Assembly (NCBI GenBank): GCA_025927935.1
Contig: JAICKM010000236.1
Location: forward strand, 1 to 9,088
Direction of reading: 5' to 3'
DNA: 9,088 bases
Origin: Chloroflexia bacterium
GTDB taxonomy: Bacteria; Chloroflexota; Chloroflexia; QHBQ01; JADMIH01
Shown here: positions 6,265 to 9,088 of the stretch, one piece after another
How positions within the stretch are numbered: position 1 is the first letter of the stretch
How the letters are laid out: every line of letters starts with the position of its first letter
The notes under the pieces: model-generated
Told to the model about the DNA's origin: nothing
The model's database searches: none
Seen by the model: only the letters and a program-made list of their open reading frames with translations
Made by a program: the position numbers and the translations under genes

Positions 6265-6270
6265 GGAGGA
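6265..6270 (+). promoter_or_regulatory. Ribosome binding site that fixes the Hsp70-like start
   Basis: GGAGGA lies 8 bases before the ATG at 6279. An in-frame ATG at 6270 overlaps the site itself, and the frame's upstream extension to a TTG at 6159 would start inside the predicted promoter. The 6279 start is therefore preferred. Confidence 0.7.
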
Positions 6271-6278
6271 TGCCCCGC

Positions 6279-8102
6279 ATGCCCCAGACCCTCGAAGAAG
6301 CCGCCACCGCATTTCTGAGCCGCCCGCGCCGCGGCGCCGATGCCGCAGGCGAAGATCGCGAGGTCCACAAGTTTGTCGCCCGCATGGGCCGCGCCCAGAC
6401 CCCCGCGGGCATTAGCCCCGGCCAGATCGAGGACTATGTGAAGCGCCTGGTGCCCGGTTGGGACCAGGATACCGATATGGCCCGCGCTCTGCGCAGCAAC
6501 CCCGCCGCGCAGACCCATTTGCGCGCGGTGCAGGGCTTCTTACGCTGGCTGCGCCGCCAGGACCTCACCCCGACCGATCTGGGGGCCGTGCTCAAGCTGC
6601 CCTCCAAGACCCAGGGCAACGCCCCGGCCAAAAACCTGCACCTCGACCTGAGCCTGCGGCTGCGCGACAAGCCGGCCACCTTCTACCACGACGCGGGCCT
6701 GCCGCCCGCCAACGTGCGCCTGGGCATCGACTTCGGCACGTCCAACACCAGCGTGGCCCTGTTCGATGGGCGCCGCGTCACCCTGTTCCCCATCGACCCG
6801 GCCAACTACGCGCCGCAGACCTGCCGCTCGCTGCTCTATATGCAGCGCGGCGGCGGGCGCTTCATCGGCAAGGAGGCCCTCAAGACCTACTTCGCGGATA
6901 ATGCCGACCGCGCGCACCGCTGGGTGCGCCAGGTGGTGGGCCAGCACGAGTATATTGCCGAGTTCACCAAGGTGGGCAACTTCTACCTGGACGTGGACGA
7001 AGCGTCGCCGGGCCGGTTCTTCGAGTCGCTCAAGACGGGGCTGCGCAGCACCATCACTGTCAACACGCTGCTGATGGACCCCACGCCGCCGCGCGGCACG
7101 CCTCCGAGCGGGGTCATGTACAGCGTCGAAGATCTGATCGGGGAGTTCCTGGCCGAGGTGAAGAGCCGGGCTGAGGCCGCCGTGGGCGGGCGCGTGGATG
7201 AGATCTACCTGGGCCGCCCGGTCCACTTCTCGCTGACGCCCGGCATCGACGAATCGGCCGCCACGCACTTGCACGCCGCCGCCACCGCCGCCGGGTTCCG
7301 CCGGGTCATCTTCGAGTACGAGCCGGTGGCCGCCGCGTTCAACTACGAACTGACGCTCAAAGCGCCGCAAAACGTGCTGGTCTTCGACTTCGGCGGCGGT
7401 ACGCTCGACGTGACGGTGATGCGCATGGGCGGCGGCCAGCCGGCGCGTATCCTCAGCCTGGACGGTGTGCCCATCGGCGGGGACGACCTCGACCACCGTA
7501 TCATGGAGGGCAAGCTGCTCAAGTACTTCGGCCAGGGCGTCACGCTGGGGCCGGGGCGGCAAGAGTTCCCGCGCCACATGCTGGATCGCATCACGCGCTG
7601 GCAGACCATCCGTGAGCTAGACAACCCCAAGACGCTGCAATTTCTGCGCGAGGTGGAGTCGACCGCCAGCAGCCCGCGCGCCATCCGCGCCCTGCGCACG
7701 CTCATCGCCTACGACCTGTCGCTGCCGCTGTACGAGGAGATCGAGCGCGCTAAGATCGACCTGTCGAGCAAAGAAGAAACGCTGATCCGCATGTACAACC
7801 GCGACATCGCTATCACCGAGCGGATCACGCGCGCCGAATTCGAGCACCTGATCGCCCCCGAACTGGAGGGCATCGGCGTCTGCGTGGATCGCGCGGTGGC
7901 GGCTTCAGGCTTGCTACCGGAGCAGATCGACGTGGTGCTGCGCACCGGCGGTTCGTCCTCCATCCCCGCCTTCGTGCGCCTGCTGGAGTCGCGCTTCGGA
8001 CCCGCCAAGATCCGCAAGCAGGACGTGTTCACCGGCATCGCGGCTGGCCTGGGCATCGCCGGCTACCGCAGCCTGCTGCCACCCGCGGCGCGCACCGCGT
8101 AG
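6279..8102 (+). CDS. YegD-like Hsp70-family ATPase with N-terminal SAM-like helical module
   Basis: This 607-residue protein has two parts. Residues 1 to ~110 are helical and look like the core-binding (SAM-like) module of tyrosine recombinases: AATAFLSR, then EDREVHKFVARMG, ISPGQIEDYVKRL, and LRAVQGFLRWLRRQDLTPTDLG. No recombinase catalytic domain follows. Residues ~147-607 are an actin-like Hsp70 ATPase: phosphate-1 motif LGIDFGTSNTSVALFD (from 148), EPVAAAF (348-354), phosphate-2 motif FDFGGGTLD (369-377), IGGDDLD, and the adenosine motif TGGSSSIP (556-563). Segments LGRPVHF, AGFRRVIFEYEPVAA and IERAKIDLSS match the E. coli YegD pattern. The chain ends right after the ATPase, so there is no peptide-binding domain as in DnaK. 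YegD-type proteins have no firmly established function. No J-protein or nucleotide-exchange gene is adjacent. An ATP-driven role on DNA or protein partners is only a guess. Confidence 0.9.
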   Translation: MPQTLEEAATAFLSRPRRGADAAGEDREVHKFVARMGRAQTPAGISPGQIEDYVKRLVPGWDQDTDMARALRSNPAAQTHLRAVQGFLRWLRRQDLTPTDLGAVLKLPSKTQGNAPAKNLHLDLSLRLRDKPATFYHDAGLPPANVRLGIDFGTSNTSVALFDGRRVTLFPIDPANYAPQTCRSLLYMQRGGGRFIGKEALKTYFADNADRAHRWVRQVVGQHEYIAEFTKVGNFYLDVDEASPGRFFESLKTGLRSTITVNTLLMDPTPPRGTPPSGVMYSVEDLIGEFLAEVKSRAEAAVGGRVDEIYLGRPVHFSLTPGIDESAATHLHAAATAAGFRRVIFEYEPVAAAFNYELTLKAPQNVLVFDFGGGTLDVTVMRMGGGQPARILSLDGVPIGGDDLDHRIMEGKLLKYFGQGVTLGPGRQEFPRHMLDRITRWQTIRELDNPKTLQFLREVESTASSPRAIRALRTLIAYDLSLPLYEEIERAKIDLSSKEETLIRMYNRDIAITERITRAEFEHLIAPELEGIGVCVDRAVAASGLLPEQIDVVLRTGGSSSIPAFVRLLESRFGPAKIRKQDVFTGIAAGLGIAGYRSLLPPAARTA

Positions 8103-8141
8103 CGCGCCGCGGCCTCTCACCGCTTCTCAGTGCTGCGCAAC

Positions 8142-8432
8142 TTACGCCTGATCAGCAAGCCCGCCGGACCCCCCGCATATGGGACAGTCAGGATGTGCTC
8201 GCCACGGACTGCGTATACAGTCCAGGTAGAGCAAGTCGGGATACTCGGTGTGCGCTCGGCGCCCATAGCCTTGCGCGGCGAGATCGGCCCGCAGCGCGTC
8301 CATCCCCTGGAACTCCAGATAGGCCAGCCAGACTTTGGCGGGACGCCCGCCGCCCGCATCGACCAGGGACGGCAATCGCCCGCCGTCGCGGACGGCGAGA
8401 TGCGGCCCGGCCCTGCCGCGCGGCTGGTACAC
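8142..8432 (-). CDS. Small hypothetical protein with a CPICGGSGG motif
   Basis: I do not recognise this 96-residue protein. Its C-terminus reads HPDCPICGGSGGLADQA, a single CxxCxGxG-like element as found in zinc-binding DnaJ-type or rubredoxin-like knuckles; one motif alone has only two cysteines, and one more Cys (LDCIRSP) lies 11 residues before. The middle part, VWLAYLEFQGMDALRADLAAQGYG, looks like a normal folded segment. The frame is preferred over the overlapping plus-strand frame because of this motif. The start is weak: GTG at 8432-8430 without a Shine-Dalgarno site. The same frame is open upstream to a TAG at 8471-8469 and continues plausibly beyond it, so a missed start or a decayed 5' end is possible. 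It lies 88 bases behind gpsA on the same strand and converges with the Hsp70-like gene at a 39-base gap. Confidence 0.5.
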   Translation of the reverse strand: MYQPRGRAGPHLAVRDGGRLPSLVDAGGGRPAKVWLAYLEFQGMDALRADLAAQGYGRRAHTEYPDLLYLDCIRSPWRAHPDCPICGGSGGLADQA

Positions 8433-8520
8433 GTCGATCAGCGTGGCGGCGACGGTGCTGCCCGCGGCCTATAGGAATTGGGCGGGGCAGGGAGTCGTGT
8501 TGATCACTTGCTGGACATGG

Positions 8521-9088
8521 CTACTCGCTGCCCGGCACGCCCATGCCGCGCAGTTCGTCGGTGGGGTCGCGCTCCATGAGGGCGGCCAGGGCTTGCAGCG
8601 GGTGCTTGCCCGCAAAGAGGATCTGATACATCTCCTCGGTGATGGGCATATCGACGCCGTACTGTGCGGCCAGGGCGCGGGCGGCGCGGGTGGTCGGCAC
8701 GCCCTCGGCCACCTGGCCGGTCTCCTGGTGGAACTGTTCGACGGTTTTGCCCTCGACCAGGGCGGCGCCTAGGCGGCGGTTGCGGCTGAACGGGCTAGCG
8801 CAGGTGGCGATGAGGTCGCCTACCCCGGCTACCCCGGCGAAGGTGAACAGGTTCGCGCCCGCTGCCGCGCCCAGCCGGGCGATCTCGGCCAGCCCGCGGG
8901 TGATGAAGGCGGCCTTCGTGCTGTCGCCCGCTTGCAGGCCGTCGGCGATGCCCGCGCCCAGGGCGATGATGTTTTTCAGCGCCCCGGCCAGTTCCACACC
9001 GATCAGGTCGGTGTTGGTGTACACGCGGAAGTAGCCGCCGGTCAGCATGGCTTGCGCTTGCTGGGCGATGTCCGGGTCTTCGGTGGCC
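8521..9088 (-). CDS. gpsA: NAD(P)H-dependent glycerol-3-phosphate dehydrogenase, C-terminal part
   Basis: GpsA reduces dihydroxyacetone phosphate to sn-glycerol 3-phosphate, the backbone for phospholipid synthesis; it is cytosolic. About 189 residues are visible, running off the right edge, so the N-terminal nucleotide-binding Rossmann domain is outside the window. The visible part starts at ATEDPDIAQQAQAML and contains YTNTDLIGVELAGALKNIIA, in which the Lys of ALKN is the conserved catalytic residue. It continues with the family segments GDSTKAAFITRGLAEI, FAGVAGVGDLIATC and SPFSRNRRLG, and a helical C-terminal domain ending VPGSE before the TAG at 8523-8521. All these match GpsA in order and spacing. 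Neighbour: the small CPICGGSGG protein follows on the same strand and may be co-transcribed. Confidence 0.95.
   Translation of the reverse strand, partial: ATEDPDIAQQAQAMLTGGYFRVYTNTDLIGVELAGALKNIIALGAGIADGLQAGDSTKAAFITRGLAEIARLGAAAGANLFTFAGVAGVGDLIATCASPFSRNRRLGAALVEGKTVEQFHQETGQVAEGVPTTRAARALAAQYGVDMPITEEMYQILFAGKHPLQALAALMERDPTDELRGMGVPGSE

Noticed and set aside
6540..7577. Long minus-strand frame opposite the Hsp70-like gene
   Set aside because: It is His/Ala/Glu-rich shadow coding; the ATPase motifs lie on the plus strand.
8130..8474. Plus-strand frame of 114 codons opposite the small CPICGGSGG protein
   Set aside because: No motif or ribosome binding site, and the opposite strand gives a more protein-like translation; the choice is not certain.

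Overview
The window looks like a chromosomal segment of a GC-rich bacterium, most likely a member of the Chloroflexota. The evidence is a secreted protein with Thr/Pro/Asn 'NTPT' arrays and three C-terminal SLH repeats of the TRGQ type, and a YegD-like Hsp70 ATPase with an unusual N-terminal helical module. This assignment rests on protein style, not on a marker gene. I see no phage, IS element, CRISPR array, tRNA or rRNA.

Layout. Positions 1-410 hold no convincing gene, but several stem-loops, including a likely terminator at 360-384. Positions 411-3137 (minus) encode a 908-residue surface protein: signal peptide, Cys-rich beta-type domain, long Thr/Pro array with ten tandem 10-residue units, a globular 'SPGFW..HP' domain, a second Thr/Pro array, another beta-type domain and three SLH repeats. 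Positions 3138-3731 are non-coding with hairpins, an AT-rich island, a possible minus-strand promoter and the terminator of the next gene. Positions 3732-4970 (minus) encode an acyl-CoA dehydrogenase. Positions 5243-6061 (plus) encode a MerR-family regulator with a GyrI-like ligand domain. Positions 6279-8102 (plus) encode the Hsp70/YegD-like protein. Positions 8142-8432 (minus) encode a small protein with a CxxCxGxG-type motif. Positions 8521-9088 (minus) are the C-terminal part of glycerol-3-phosphate dehydrogenase GpsA, whose start lies beyond the right edge.

How the parts relate. The clearest regulatory unit is the divergent pair of acyl-CoA dehydrogenase and MerR regulator. The regulator's promoter has the 19-bp spacer and split dyad typical of MerR-controlled promoters. 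The dehydrogenase has a good sigma-70-type promoter on the other strand, and an imperfect palindrome sits exactly midway between the two -35 boxes. The regulator therefore probably autoregulates and may also control the dehydrogenase. The Hsp70-like gene has its own promoter and ribosome binding site and appears monocistronic. The small protein may be co-transcribed behind gpsA. The surface-protein gene seems to be an independent unit with a long structured upstream region.

The most unusual item is the Hsp70-like protein. Its first ~110 residues resemble the helical core-binding (SAM-like) module of tyrosine recombinases, joined to a complete actin-like ATPase that has no substrate-binding domain.
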